Shown in pieces: positions 9,366 to 17,112 of a stretch of DNA of 64,000 bases (the stretch's first letter is position 1; each line of letters opens with the position of its first letter). Made by a program: the position numbers and the translations under genes. Below the pieces are notes generated by a model that was not told the DNA's origin, did not search any database, and was given only the letters and a program-made list of their open reading frames with translations. The DNA lies in the NCBI RefSeq assembly GCF_001941975.2, contig NZ_CP146991.1:4519501-4583500 (forward strand), read 5' to 3'. The stretch comes from Sporomusa sphaeroides DSM 2875 (GTDB taxonomy: Bacteria > Bacillota > Negativicutes > Sporomusales > Sporomusaceae).

Positions 9366-9462
9366 TGGCGGGAGTGTGTAGGAATCGAACCCACCATCGA
9401 CAGGTTAATGCCGAACGGACAGTTTTGAAGACTGCAGGAGCCACCAGGCCCCATCCACTCCC
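9366..9462 (-). tRNA. selC: tRNA-Sec (anticodon TCA)
   Basis: The 97-base minus-strand sequence folds as a bacterial selenocysteine tRNA. It has a long acceptor stem starting GGGAGTG and ending CACTCCC-G-CCA with the CCA encoded. The 6-bp D-stem GGGGCC/GGCTCC has a 4-base loop. The anticodon loop CTTCAAA (anticodon TCA, at 9426-9428 on the plus strand) sits on a CAGT/ACTG stem. There is a long variable arm, and the T-arm is GTGGG-TTCGATT-CCTAC. It reads UGA, so this organism makes selenoproteins and should carry selA, selB and selD elsewhere. Confidence 0.96.
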
Positions 9463-9586
9463 ATATGAACTTTACATATATAATATATCATGAGGCTTCT
9501 TATTATTCAAGGTTCACCGTCCGCAAACACAAACCTTTAATGTCCTTATTTGAGAGTACATAGGGTTTTTAGTAAAAAAATGTTAC

Positions 9587-9616
9587 TTGACACTGGCGTA
9601 TTGCCTCTGCTATAGT
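9587..9616 (+). promoter_or_regulatory. sigma-70 promoter of amtB-glnK
   Basis: TTGACA (9587-9592), an 18-base spacer and TATAGT (9611-9616). It leaves a leader of about 200 bases before amtB, which holds two terminators. Confidence 0.75.
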
Positions 9617-9649
9617 GACTACATCAACCAAATAACGTTAGGCAACGAA

Positions 9650-9680
9650 GCCTTCGCAATTCATTTGCGAAGGCTTTTTC
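9650..9680 (+). terminator. leader terminator 1 upstream of amtB
   Basis: A perfect 10-bp stem GCCTTCGCAA/TTGCGAAGGC with a 5-base loop and five T. It lies only about 25 bases after the predicted transcription start, so it would stop most transcripts unless overridden. Confidence 0.85.
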
Positions 9681-9701
9681 TGTCTACGGTTCCGGACAAT
9701 G

Positions 9702-9738
9702 GCGTCCTGAAAGCTGCGGCTTTTAGGGCGCTTTTTGT
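9702..9738 (+). terminator. leader terminator 2 upstream of amtB
   Basis: A 13-bp stem (two G-T pairs) between GCGTCCTGAAAGC and GCTTTTAGGGCGC, loop TGCG, then TTTTT. It follows terminator 1 by 22 bases. Two terminators in series in a leader suggest attenuation of the ammonium operon. Confidence 0.8.
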
Positions 9739-9823
9739 ATTGGAGCCTCACAAGGAGGGATGTTGTTATCCATACATTTGCTTTTATCGTAAAAATATTA
9801 TTAGATAAGGGAAGGGATGCAAA

Positions 9824-11236
9824 ATGAGAAAACTATGGACTATTTTCAGTGTGTGCCTGTTAGTAATGCTCACATTCATACCGGCAGCCTTTGCTAATGA
9901 AACTGCTGCCGCCCCGGCTGCTGTTGATACTGGTGATACGGCCTTCGTTCTTGTATGTGCTGCACTTGTTATGCTTATGACTCCTGGTTTGGCCTTATTC
10001 TATGGCGGCATGGTAAGAACTAAAAATGCCTTAAGCACCATCATGCAGAGCTTTTTTGTCATCGGTCTGGTAACTGTGCAATGGACACTCTTCGGCTATT
10101 CGTTAGCCTTTGGGCCTGACATCGGCCATTTTATCGGCTCACTGGACTGGATAGGCTTAAACGGTGTTGGTCAGGCGCCAAATGCCGATTATTCCGCCAC
10201 CATTCCCCATCAGGCCTTTATGATTTTTCAGAGTATGTTTGCGGTTCTCACTGTCGCTTTAATTACCGGCGCTTTTGCCGAACGGATGAAATTCGGCGCT
10301 TTTGTCGTATTTGCCTTACTCTGGACTACCTTTGTCTACGACCCTATTGCCCACTGGGTATGGGGTGTAGGTGGCTGGATTCGTGAACTGGGTGTGCTTG
10401 ACTTTGCGGGTGGTACGGTTGTTCATATTATTTCCGGTGTTTCCGGCCTGGTTATCGCCATGATGATTGGCAAACGCAAAGGATATGGCACTGAGGTTAT
10501 GATGCCCCATCATCTGCCGATGACGGTAATCGGCGCCTCGCTGCTCTGGTTTGGCTGGTTCGGCTTCAATGCCGGCAGCGCCTTATCTGCCAACGGCCTT
10601 GCGGCCAGTGCCTTTGTCGTTACCCATGCAGCCGCAGCGGCTGCCACCGTATCCTGGGTATTGACCGAATGGCTTCAGCATGGAAAGCCGACGATCCTGG
10701 GTGCTGCCTCCGGTTGTGTTGCCGGTCTTGTTGCCATCACTCCGGCTGCCGGTTTTGTCAGCCTCATTCCAGCCGTCATTATCGGCCTGGGTGCCGGCAT
10801 TATCTGCTTCCTGGCGGTAGCTGTCCTCAAAACGAGACTGGGTTATGACGATTCGCTTGATGCCTTTGGCGTGCATGGTATTGGCGGCACCTGGGGGGCT
10901 ATCGCTACCGGCCTGTTTGCCTCCACGGCAGTTAACCCTGCCGGTGCCGATGGTCTGTTCTACGGCAATCCCGGCCAGCTTGTCAACCAGCTCATCGGTG
11001 TTGGCGCCAGCTGGATATTTGCTGCCATTATGACCTTTATTATTCTTAAAGCCATCGGTATGTTCATGCAGGTCCGCGCTAACCCTGAACAGGAAACGCA
11101 AGGCCTTGACATCACCGAACATGGCGAACGCGGTTACGCTTACCAGGACTTCATGGCAGGTTCACCGGTTGGTCTTGGCTCTGCGGTAAACGCTGCCACT
11201 CAAGAAATCACTGTCAAAAAGACAACGCTGGCATAA
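9824..11236 (+). CDS. amtB: ammonium transporter AmtB
   Basis: A 470-residue Amt/Mep/Rh channel for ammonium uptake in the inner membrane. It begins with a cleavable signal peptide (cut after AFA near residue 24) and then has about eleven membrane helices. Typical motifs are seen: LFYGGMVRTKNALSTIMQS, DFAGGTVVHIISG and DSLDAFGVHGIGGTWGA, the last two carrying the paired pore histidines. A GGAAGGGA site precedes the ATG. glnK follows by 40 bases, the classical amtB-glnK pair in which PII blocks the channel when nitrogen is ample. Confidence 0.97.
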   Translation: MRKLWTIFSVCLLVMLTFIPAAFANETAAAPAAVDTGDTAFVLVCAALVMLMTPGLALFYGGMVRTKNALSTIMQSFFVIGLVTVQWTLFGYSLAFGPDIGHFIGSLDWIGLNGVGQAPNADYSATIPHQAFMIFQSMFAVLTVALITGAFAERMKFGAFVVFALLWTTFVYDPIAHWVWGVGGWIRELGVLDFAGGTVVHIISGVSGLVIAMMIGKRKGYGTEVMMPHHLPMTVIGASLLWFGWFGFNAGSALSANGLAASAFVVTHAAAAAATVSWVLTEWLQHGKPTILGAASGCVAGLVAITPAAGFVSLIPAVIIGLGAGIICFLAVAVLKTRLGYDDSLDAFGVHGIGGTWGAIATGLFASTAVNPAGADGLFYGNPGQLVNQLIGVGASWIFAAIMTFIILKAIGMFMQVRANPEQETQGLDITEHGERGYAYQDFMAGSPVGLGSAVNAATQEITVKKTTLA

Positions 11237-11276
11237 GCGGCAGGTACTGTGCGCTTGAGGAAAAGGAGGAAAAATC

Positions 11277-11648
11277 ATGCGACCAATAACCAAAATTGAT
11301 GTTGTTACCCGTCCGGAAAAGTTGGAAGAACTCAAAGAAGCTCTGAGAAAAATTGGTGTTACCGGTATGACAGTGACGCAAGTCTACGGTTGTGGCCTAA
11401 CCAAAGGGCATACCGAAGTATACCGGGGACAGGAATACAGTATCAACCTGGTCCCTAAGGTAAAGGTCGAAATTGTCGTCTGTGAAGTCCCGGTAGAACT
11501 TGTGCTGGAAGCCGTCAAGGCCGCTTGCCGTACCGGTAAAATTGGCGACGGCAAAATCTTCGTCTACCCGGTTGCCAACGCCGTGCGCATCCGTACCGGT
11601 GAGGAAGGCGATATCGCCATTATGGACCCGGCTGACATGCCGAAATAA
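11277..11648 (+). CDS. glnK: nitrogen regulatory PII protein GlnK
   Basis: A 123-residue PII signal protein. The T-loop reads GHTEVYRGQEYSINLVPK, with both T-loop tyrosines present (Y49, Y54, equivalent to 46 and 51 of E. coli, the latter being the uridylylation site in enteric bacteria). The C-terminal RTGKIGDGKIFV is the ATP-binding B-loop. It senses 2-oxoglutarate and ATP/ADP and gates AmtB. AAAAGGAGG precedes the ATG. Whether it is modified here is unknown. Confidence 0.96.
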   Translation: MRPITKIDVVTRPEKLEELKEALRKIGVTGMTVTQVYGCGLTKGHTEVYRGQEYSINLVPKVKVEIVVCEVPVELVLEAVKAACRTGKIGDGKIFVYPVANAVRIRTGEEGDIAIMDPADMPK

Positions 11649-11720
11649 ATTTGTTTCCTAAAAGCTGCGCTATCGACGACAAGGTATATGCAGGATACCC
11701 TGCGTCAGATAACAGCGATA

Positions 11721-11760
11721 AAGAGACCTTGGAATTCAGTGAATTCCAAGGTCTCTTTGC
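11721..11760 (+). terminator. terminator after glnK
   Basis: A perfect palindrome: AAGAGACCTTGGAATTC pairs with GAATTCCAAGGTCTCTT around AGT. It also faces the end of the minus-strand feo operon, so it probably works in both directions. Confidence 0.9.
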
Positions 11761-11790
11761 TCATCCCGTTGTGACGGTCTTTTGTCGCTT

Positions 11791-11928
11791 TCAGGAACAT
11801 TTATGCTTTTCTTTGCACTTGCTGCAATTTCCATTACATTGGGTTAATAATAGTTTGTAACAGCGCGGGCAGCGTACCTCACCCTGTTCACAGACCATTT
11901 TGCATTGCGGGCAAATTTGCTGTTGCAT
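11791..11928 (-). CDS. 45-residue Cys-rich zinc-ribbon protein of the feo operon
   Basis: A small ORF 21 bases after feoB with GAGGTGATT before its ATG. The peptide has ten cysteines: CPQC, then C, CPRC, then C, C and CSKC, with one more near the C-terminus. The pairs fit two zinc ribbons or an Fe-S site. I recognise no named family. Its place as the third gene after feoA and feoB is where FeoC-like or other small accessory proteins occur, so a role in FeoB function or maturation is plausible but inferred. Confidence 0.75.
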   Translation of the reverse strand: MQQQICPQCKMVCEQGEVRCPRCYKLLLTQCNGNCSKCKEKHKCS

Positions 11929-11949
11929 GGCAATCACCTCAATAAGCGG

Positions 11950-13797
11950 CTACATTACGAACGCCGCCACAATAGCACCGATAATAAAGGCAAATACCCA
12001 GGAGCTAAGCCAAATCAAGCCACCCTCTTTGCTGCCGCGTTCTTTAAACATGACAATTACGGTGGCAACACAGGGGACAAATAAAGTAATGGTTACCAGC
12101 GACACTAAGGTCTGAGCCGCCGTAAGATCCATATCGCTTAACCCGGCAGCGCCAAAGTCACGGCGGATAAGACCCATGATAAAAGCGGTAGCTGTTTCCC
12201 TCGGTAGTTTGAGCATGCCTTCGGTCACAGGAGCCAGCGCTGCCTGGATAGCCTCCAGCAGTCCGGTAACCTGCAAGACGGAAATAATCAGCGCACCCAG
12301 CATAAACAGCGGCGATGCTTCCAAAAGAAATGCATAGGATTTGGTAACCGTCTTTTTCAGGACGTTTTCTCCACGCGGTAAACGAATGGGCGGTAAATCA
12401 ATGAGAAGGTCAGAGGATTGGCCTGGCAATACTTTGTTGAGAATTTTACCTGTTATACCCAATACCAGGAGAATGACACCAACATAAATGGCAATATATT
12501 TGCCGCCAATGCCTGCCAGCATCCCGGCAATAACTCCCAACTGGGCCGAGCAGGGTATAGCTAAACCGAGTACGGCGGTAGCAATTGTCCGCTCACGTTT
12601 GGTTCCTAAAATCCGGGTAGTAATGGTGGCCATGGTTACACAGCCAAAACCTAAAATCAAGGGAATGATAGCTCGTCCGTTTAAGCCGATGCTGATCATA
12701 GCCCGGTCAACCAGGGTGGCCAGACGCGGCAGGTAGCCTGAGTCCTCCATGATGGAAAGCGCAAAATAAAAGCCCACAACCAGTGGCAGCAGCAATCCCA
12801 GAATATAAGTTACCGTCATGGTTAAGACGCCGAATTCACCAATCAGGATTATGCCAAGCACCGATTCCTCGCTGACAAATCTCCCTATCAGATCCCGCAC
12901 CGCCGGTTCATACATCCCCTGCATGACCGTCTCTTCGGTAAAACCGACAATGTCCTGGGCGACAATGACACCAATCAGATAATACATAGCATACAGCACA
13001 AGGGCAAAAATGGGGATACCGGTCCAGGGCCGCAGCATATACCGTCCTAATTTAGTACCAAACGTAGTACCTTCTTGTGTCTCTTTTACCACATGCTTGA
13101 CAATATCATTGACCCTATGGCGGCGGGCATGGTAAATTTCTTCCCGCATATCGCCTGCAGGTATGCCGTGACGTTCTGCCACATGGGGATCTCCTTCCAG
13201 CACTAACAGTGCTTCACCCCAGGAGCCAATCCGGTTAAGCATGCCTTGCAGCTTACTTTTCAGTTCAGGTTCTATCAGACCTGTCCGGGCTTCAAAAAGC
13301 CGGTTTTTAACCTCATCAAGACCTTTTCCCTTTACCGCTACGGTTGAGATCACCGGCACCCCCAGAAGATGCTCCAGCAAATCAAGATCCACTTTAATCC
13401 CCTGGGCAGCAGCCTCGTCCATCATATTGATGGCAACAATAGTAGGGATTCCGGTATCAATGACCTGCAGTGTCAGAAACAGGTCGCGTTCTAAGTGTAC
13501 CGCATCAACTACATTTAAAATTAAGTCAGCGGAAAGAATAACATCTCTGGCTACAATCTCTTCATCATTAAAGGAAGAAATGCCATACACGCCAGGTGTA
13601 TCAATTACCACATCCTGTTTGTAACGTCCATGCGAAATATCAACAGTAGTGCCTGGAAAGTTGGATACATCCACATACATGCCGGTTAATGCGTTAAAAA
13701 ACACAGACTTGCCGACATTTGGGTTACCAACAAGTACAATCTTCCTGGCTCCCTCAGGGATGTCCATATGACTTAAGCTATTATGACAATGACTCAT
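11950..13797 (-). CDS. feoB: ferrous iron transporter FeoB
   Basis: About 615 residues. The N-terminal GTPase domain shows G1 GNPNVGKS, G3 DTPGVYG and G4 NMMD. A helical regulatory segment and two Gate-type membrane domains follow, with about eight helices (IILIGEFGVLTMTVTYILGL, LVPLILGFGCVTMATITTRI-like segments, VLGLAIPCSAQLGV). It imports Fe(II) across the inner membrane. An in-frame TTG at 13809 overlaps the GGAGGAG ribosome site, so the ATG at 13797 (MSHCHNS) is chosen. It is shorter than E. coli FeoB, as usual in Firmicutes. It follows feoA and precedes a Cys-rich small gene. Confidence 0.96.
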   Translation of the reverse strand: MSHCHNSLSHMDIPEGARKIVLVGNPNVGKSVFFNALTGMYVDVSNFPGTTVDISHGRYKQDVVIDTPGVYGISSFNDEEIVARDVILSADLILNVVDAVHLERDLFLTLQVIDTGIPTIVAINMMDEAAAQGIKVDLDLLEHLLGVPVISTVAVKGKGLDEVKNRLFEARTGLIEPELKSKLQGMLNRIGSWGEALLVLEGDPHVAERHGIPAGDMREEIYHARRHRVNDIVKHVVKETQEGTTFGTKLGRYMLRPWTGIPIFALVLYAMYYLIGVIVAQDIVGFTEETVMQGMYEPAVRDLIGRFVSEESVLGIILIGEFGVLTMTVTYILGLLLPLVVGFYFALSIMEDSGYLPRLATLVDRAMISIGLNGRAIIPLILGFGCVTMATITTRILGTKRERTIATAVLGLAIPCSAQLGVIAGMLAGIGGKYIAIYVGVILLVLGITGKILNKVLPGQSSDLLIDLPPIRLPRGENVLKKTVTKSYAFLLEASPLFMLGALIISVLQVTGLLEAIQAALAPVTEGMLKLPRETATAFIMGLIRRDFGAAGLSDMDLTAAQTLVSLVTITLFVPCVATVIVMFKERGSKEGGLIWLSSWVFAFIIGAIVAAFVM

Positions 13798-13875
13798 TTT
13801 CTCCTCCAATGACTAATAACAACCTGCTACAGGCGCTATGTACCGCCTTCTCTATATAACCAAATAACCAAGCTT

Positions 13876-14094
13876 TTAGGCTGGCTTCACTTCAATATTC
13901 TCGGCAAGACGGCGGCCAATGGCGATTTGCTGTTTGCCTCTGCCGACAACAATCGGCCCGGCAGGCAATTTCTCATAACATTCCACTTCAGCGCCCTCTG
14001 CAATCCCAAACCGGATAGCCTGTGCTCTGATGGCAGCATCTGGAATAGCAGCAATCAAAAGACGCTGACCGCGTGTAGCTTGAGCAAGTGTCAT
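13876..14094 (-). CDS. feoA: FeoA family SH3-like protein
   Basis: A 72-residue FeoA-domain protein: MTLAQATRGQRLLI, then AIRFGIAEGAEVECYEKLPAG and GRGKQQIAIGRRLAENIEV, the usual small beta-barrel. It assists FeoB. The ATG at 14094 has GGGGA about 7 bases upstream; the longer in-frame version starting further upstream would run through the Fur box and is unlikely. feoB starts 78 bases downstream. Confidence 0.93.
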   Translation of the reverse strand: MTLAQATRGQRLLIAAIPDAAIRAQAIRFGIAEGAEVECYEKLPAGPIVVGRGKQQIAIGRRLAENIEVKPA

Positions 14095-14114
14095 ATATAT
14101 TCCCCTTCCAATAG

Positions 14115-14129
14115 CAATAATCATTATCA
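14115..14129 (-). promoter_or_regulatory. Fur box upstream of feoA
   Basis: The minus strand reads TGATAATGATTATTG, 13 of 15 matches to the 7-1-7 Fur consensus TGATAATNATTATCA. It ends about 20 bases before the feoA start, so Fur bound here would block initiation or elongation into feoAB. Confidence 0.85.
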
Positions 14130-14137
14130 ATATTTAA

Positions 14138-14168
14138 ATAAAAAATTACGCCACCTAACTGGCGATAA
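14138..14168 (-). terminator. terminator hairpin in the feoA leader
   Basis: On the minus strand TTATCGCCA pairs with TGGCGTAA (one bulge) around GTTAGG, followed by TTTTTTATTT. It lies between a strong promoter (14190-14219) and the Fur box. It may end transcripts from btuF or attenuate feoAB. Confidence 0.65.
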
Positions 14169-14189
14169 CTGCTATCTATTTTCAAGCAC

Positions 14190-14219
14190 ATTATATGAAA
14201 ATTAGTCATGACTTGTCAA
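14190..14219 (-). promoter_or_regulatory. sigma-70 promoter upstream of feoA
   Basis: The minus strand has TTGACA (14219-14214), an 18-base spacer and TATAAT (14195-14190). The start would be near 14183, immediately before the hairpin at 14168-14138. Confidence 0.75.
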
Positions 14220-14314
14220 GGAGGAATTAAGCACTGCGCAGCTTTAGCAAAACAAACAAGGACCAAACAGAGCGATGCGCTCTTCTGATCCCTATTGCAG
14301 CCAATCCCCCTATT

Positions 14315-15265
14315 TTATTGGACGGAAAAAACTTCCGGATACAGTAGTCTGGCCAATTGTTCCACACCGTCGGCCAAACGGAAAGACGGAGTGGACACCA
14401 GCTTTTCATCGACAATATAGACCTGGCCCTCACGCACGGCCTTTATTTTGTCAAATCCCGGACGCTGCTTAATCGCCTCCGGCGTTACCCCCGGATTCAT
14501 CGGACCGCGCTGGGCCAGAAAAACGTCAATTTCCTCAGCCTTCATCAACAGGCGCTCGCTGCCATAGGCAGCTATACTGCCGGAGGTCTTGAGCGGCTGA
14601 GCATCGGCAGCCATATTTACGCCTCCGGCCAGCTGCAATACCCTGCCAGGCATACTGTCAGGAGTTATGGTCCGGTATTCTGTAGTGGTTGCCTCAAAAT
14701 ACACCCGTTTTTTAACCTGCGCTTTGGCAGTATGTTCAGCTACGGCGTTTAACCTGGCATGAAAAGCAGCCAATTGTTCACCAGCCTGCTGCTCCCTGCC
14801 TGTTAAAACAGCCAGCTTTTTAATATAGCCGTCAAACTCCTCAAACCTCTCCGGATAAAGACAAACCACCTTAATATTGGCTTGCTCTAAGGTTTTGACA
14901 AAGTCAGGATGGCTTTGCTTGATAAACGGCCGGATAATAACAACATCAGGCTGCGCCGCCAATACCTTTTCCGGGTCGGCGCGGTAATCAAACACCGGCT
15001 TGTCCTTGGCTGCCTGCGCAGATTCAGCCGGACTCACACCAATAATTTCGGCTTCAAGACCAAGGGCCAGGAGATTTTCCGTATGGGCCGAGTACAGCGA
15101 GATAATGCGTTTGGCCGGAGCCTTAAGCACAATGGTCTGATTGAAGTCATCGGTGATTTTTATATTGCCGTCAACAGAACCGGCGGCAGGCTTGGATGAG
15201 CCGCAGCCGGCCAGCGCCACTGCCAGCAGGACTACAGCTACAACACTTAGCAATTTAGCTTTCAT
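14315..15265 (-). CDS. btuF: cobalamin-type ABC transporter substrate-binding lipoprotein
   Basis: A 316-residue lipoprotein. The N-terminus MKAKLLSVVAVVLLAVALAG ends in the lipobox LAGC, so it is anchored outside the inner membrane. The mature part is a class III binding protein of the BtuF/FhuD type: RIISLYSAHTENLLALGLE, then QPDVVIIRPF and RPGFDKIKAVREGQVY. The riboswitch and cobI in the same operon point to cobalamin or cobinamide, though the family also binds iron chelates. It lies 18 bases after the ATPase gene. Confidence 0.85.
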   Translation of the reverse strand: MKAKLLSVVAVVLLAVALAGCGSSKPAAGSVDGNIKITDDFNQTIVLKAPAKRIISLYSAHTENLLALGLEAEIIGVSPAESAQAAKDKPVFDYRADPEKVLAAQPDVVIIRPFIKQSHPDFVKTLEQANIKVVCLYPERFEEFDGYIKKLAVLTGREQQAGEQLAAFHARLNAVAEHTAKAQVKKRVYFEATTTEYRTITPDSMPGRVLQLAGGVNMAADAQPLKTSGSIAAYGSERLLMKAEEIDVFLAQRGPMNPGVTPEAIKQRPGFDKIKAVREGQVYIVDEKLVSTPSFRLADGVEQLARLLYPEVFSVQ

Positions 15266-15283
15266 CGGCTTTCTTCTCCCTTA

Positions 15284-16045
15284 CTATATGTCGGAAAGCA
15301 CGGCAAGACCGGTTTCACCTGCCCTCACAACCCGGATGCGGAATATTTCCTTAATAAGCTCAGGTGTAAGTACGGCAGGTGCCGGACCGTGTGTAATCAG
15401 GCTGCCTGAAGCAAGCACAATAGCATCCGAGCAGAAAGCGCTGACTAAGTTCAGGTCATGGATAATGGACACCACTGTCAGCCCTTGCTTGGCACACAGC
15501 TCCCGCAGCAAATTCAGGCAGGTAATACTATAATAAATATCCATATTGGAAAAAGACTCATCCAAAAACAAAATCTCCGGCTGTTGGGCCAGGGCTTTGG
15601 CAAACAGTACCCGCTGCCGTTCACCGCCGCTAAGTTCGGTAACTAAACGCCCGGCAAAATCCAGTGTGTTCGTGAGTCGCATGGCATTTTCAATAATCGC
15701 CAGGTCTCCGTCACTAAGCCCCTGCATCCTGGTCTTAAAGGGGGTACGCGCCATGCCGACAATCTCCAGACAGGTATAAGGAAACCGGATATCCATGTTT
15801 TGCGGCACAACAGCAATATGGCGGGCCAGTTCTTCAATCCGGTAAGAACCGATATCCCGCCCTCTCAGGCTTATCCTGCCTGCTGCCGCCGCAAGCTGGC
15901 CGGTAATAATGTTAAGCAGGGTTGTTTTGCCTGAGCCGTTAGGCCCGACAATGCCGTTGAAACTGCCCTGCCTGATGTTGAAACTAATGTCTTGCAATAC
16001 CTGTTTGGCAGCATATTTAAAACTTACGTTCTCTACTTTTATCAT
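15284..16045 (-). CDS. btuD: cobalamin-type ABC transporter ATPase
   Basis: A 253-residue ABC ATPase of the BtuD/FecE group: Walker A GPNGSGKTT near residue 36, signature LSGGERQRVLFAKAL, Walker B ILFLDESF (S where most have P) and the H-loop IHDLN. It powers the permease encoded 11 bases upstream. The operon order is cobI, btuC, btuD, btuF. Confidence 0.9.
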   Translation of the reverse strand: MIKVENVSFKYAAKQVLQDISFNIRQGSFNGIVGPNGSGKTTLLNIITGQLAAAAGRISLRGRDIGSYRIEELARHIAVVPQNMDIRFPYTCLEIVGMARTPFKTRMQGLSDGDLAIIENAMRLTNTLDFAGRLVTELSGGERQRVLFAKALAQQPEILFLDESFSNMDIYYSITCLNLLRELCAKQGLTVVSIIHDLNLVSAFCSDAIVLASGSLITHGPAPAVLTPELIKEIFRIRVVRAGETGLAVLSDI

Positions 16046-16056
16046 AAATAACGCTC

Positions 16057-17112
16057 CTATTGCAGCGTCTTGTTGCGCATCCTGAAAATATAGACAAAGA
16101 AAGGACCGCCTAAAAGGGTAGTCAACACCCCTACCGGAATCTCAATATTGCCGACAGAACGGCCAAATGTATCGGCCGTTAGCAGCAGAATACCGCCGGT
16201 GAGGCCACTGAGCGGAATAAGCGCCTTGTTATCTGAACCGGTCAACATCCTGACCATATGCGGCACAATGAGGCCGACAAAGCCAATAATACCGCTGATA
16301 GCCACACATACGGCAGTAATCAGGGCTCCGGCCGCCAAAAGTATCATACGCAGGCGGGAAGCGTTAATGCCCAGACTGCGGGCCTCACGGTCCCCCAGGG
16401 ATACAACATTGAGATCTTCGGCATAGTAATAGCATACGAAGCAAGCAGCCAGAATAAGCGGCCAGCCATATACCACATGCTCCCAGCTTTTAGCTGCCAG
16501 GCTGCCGATCAGCCAGGCAACAATGGCCGATACCTGTTCGCCGGCCAGACTCTTAACCATGCTGATGGCGGCTGACAGAATACTGCTGACAATAATCCCG
16601 GCAATAACCAGATTGGCAGATGACACATAGCCGCCTACCCGGGCCATAGACATGACAACAAGCAGGGTGGCCACCGCCCCGCCAAAGGCCAACAGCGTGA
16701 CAGGCAGGCTACTCTGGGCAAGAATATTAAGATAGATAGCTATACTGGCCCCAAAGGCTGCACCTGTCGATACACCCATGGTATAGGAATCTGCCAGCGG
16801 ATTCCTGAGCAACGCCTGAAAGACAACACCAGCCACCGCCAAGCCGCCGCCAACAGCAATGGCAGCCAGAATGCGCGGCAGGCGGATATCCCAGATAATG
16901 GCCGTGATAGCCCCATTTACGTGGCTATAGCTGTCAGCATTGCCGGTAATTTTTCCATAAATAACAACCGCAGCGTCCTCGATACCGATATCCGCCCGGC
17001 CAAAACCTACGGCAGCTAAAGTAAACAGAACCATTACCACCAAAAGCACCATAGCCGCCAGACGGGTTTTGGCCTTCTGGCGGCTCAAGAGCGCGGTTAA
17101 CGTACTGCTCAT
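16057..17112 (-). CDS. btuC: FecCD-type permease of the cobalamin transporter
   Basis: A 351-residue membrane protein with about ten helices. It has the family landmarks RLPRILAAIAVGGGLAVAG, QALLRNPLADSYTMGVSTGA, SGIIGFVGLIVPHMVR (coupling loop to the ATPase) and EIPVGVLTTLLGGPFFVYI. Its ATG overlaps the end of cobI by 4 bases (17109-17112), implying translational coupling. It works with the ATPase and lipoprotein encoded downstream. Confidence 0.92.
   Translation of the reverse strand: MSSTLTALLSRQKAKTRLAAMVLLVVMVLFTLAAVGFGRADIGIEDAAVVIYGKITGNADSYSHVNGAITAIIWDIRLPRILAAIAVGGGLAVAGVVFQALLRNPLADSYTMGVSTGAAFGASIAIYLNILAQSSLPVTLLAFGGAVATLLVVMSMARVGGYVSSANLVIAGIIVSSILSAAISMVKSLAGEQVSAIVAWLIGSLAAKSWEHVVYGWPLILAACFVCYYYAEDLNVVSLGDREARSLGINASRLRMILLAAGALITAVCVAISGIIGFVGLIVPHMVRMLTGSDNKALIPLSGLTGGILLLTADTFGRSVGNIEIPVGVLTTLLGGPFFVYIFRMRNKTLQ

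Noticed and set aside
9593-9612. Sigma-54 promoter for amtB
   Set aside because: No GG and GC doublets with 10-base spacing; the sigma-70 match is much better.
9587-9740. ANTAR antiterminator target in the amtB leader
   Set aside because: ANTAR sites need two hexaloop hairpins with A at position 1 and G at position 4; neither loop (TTCAT, TGCG) fits.
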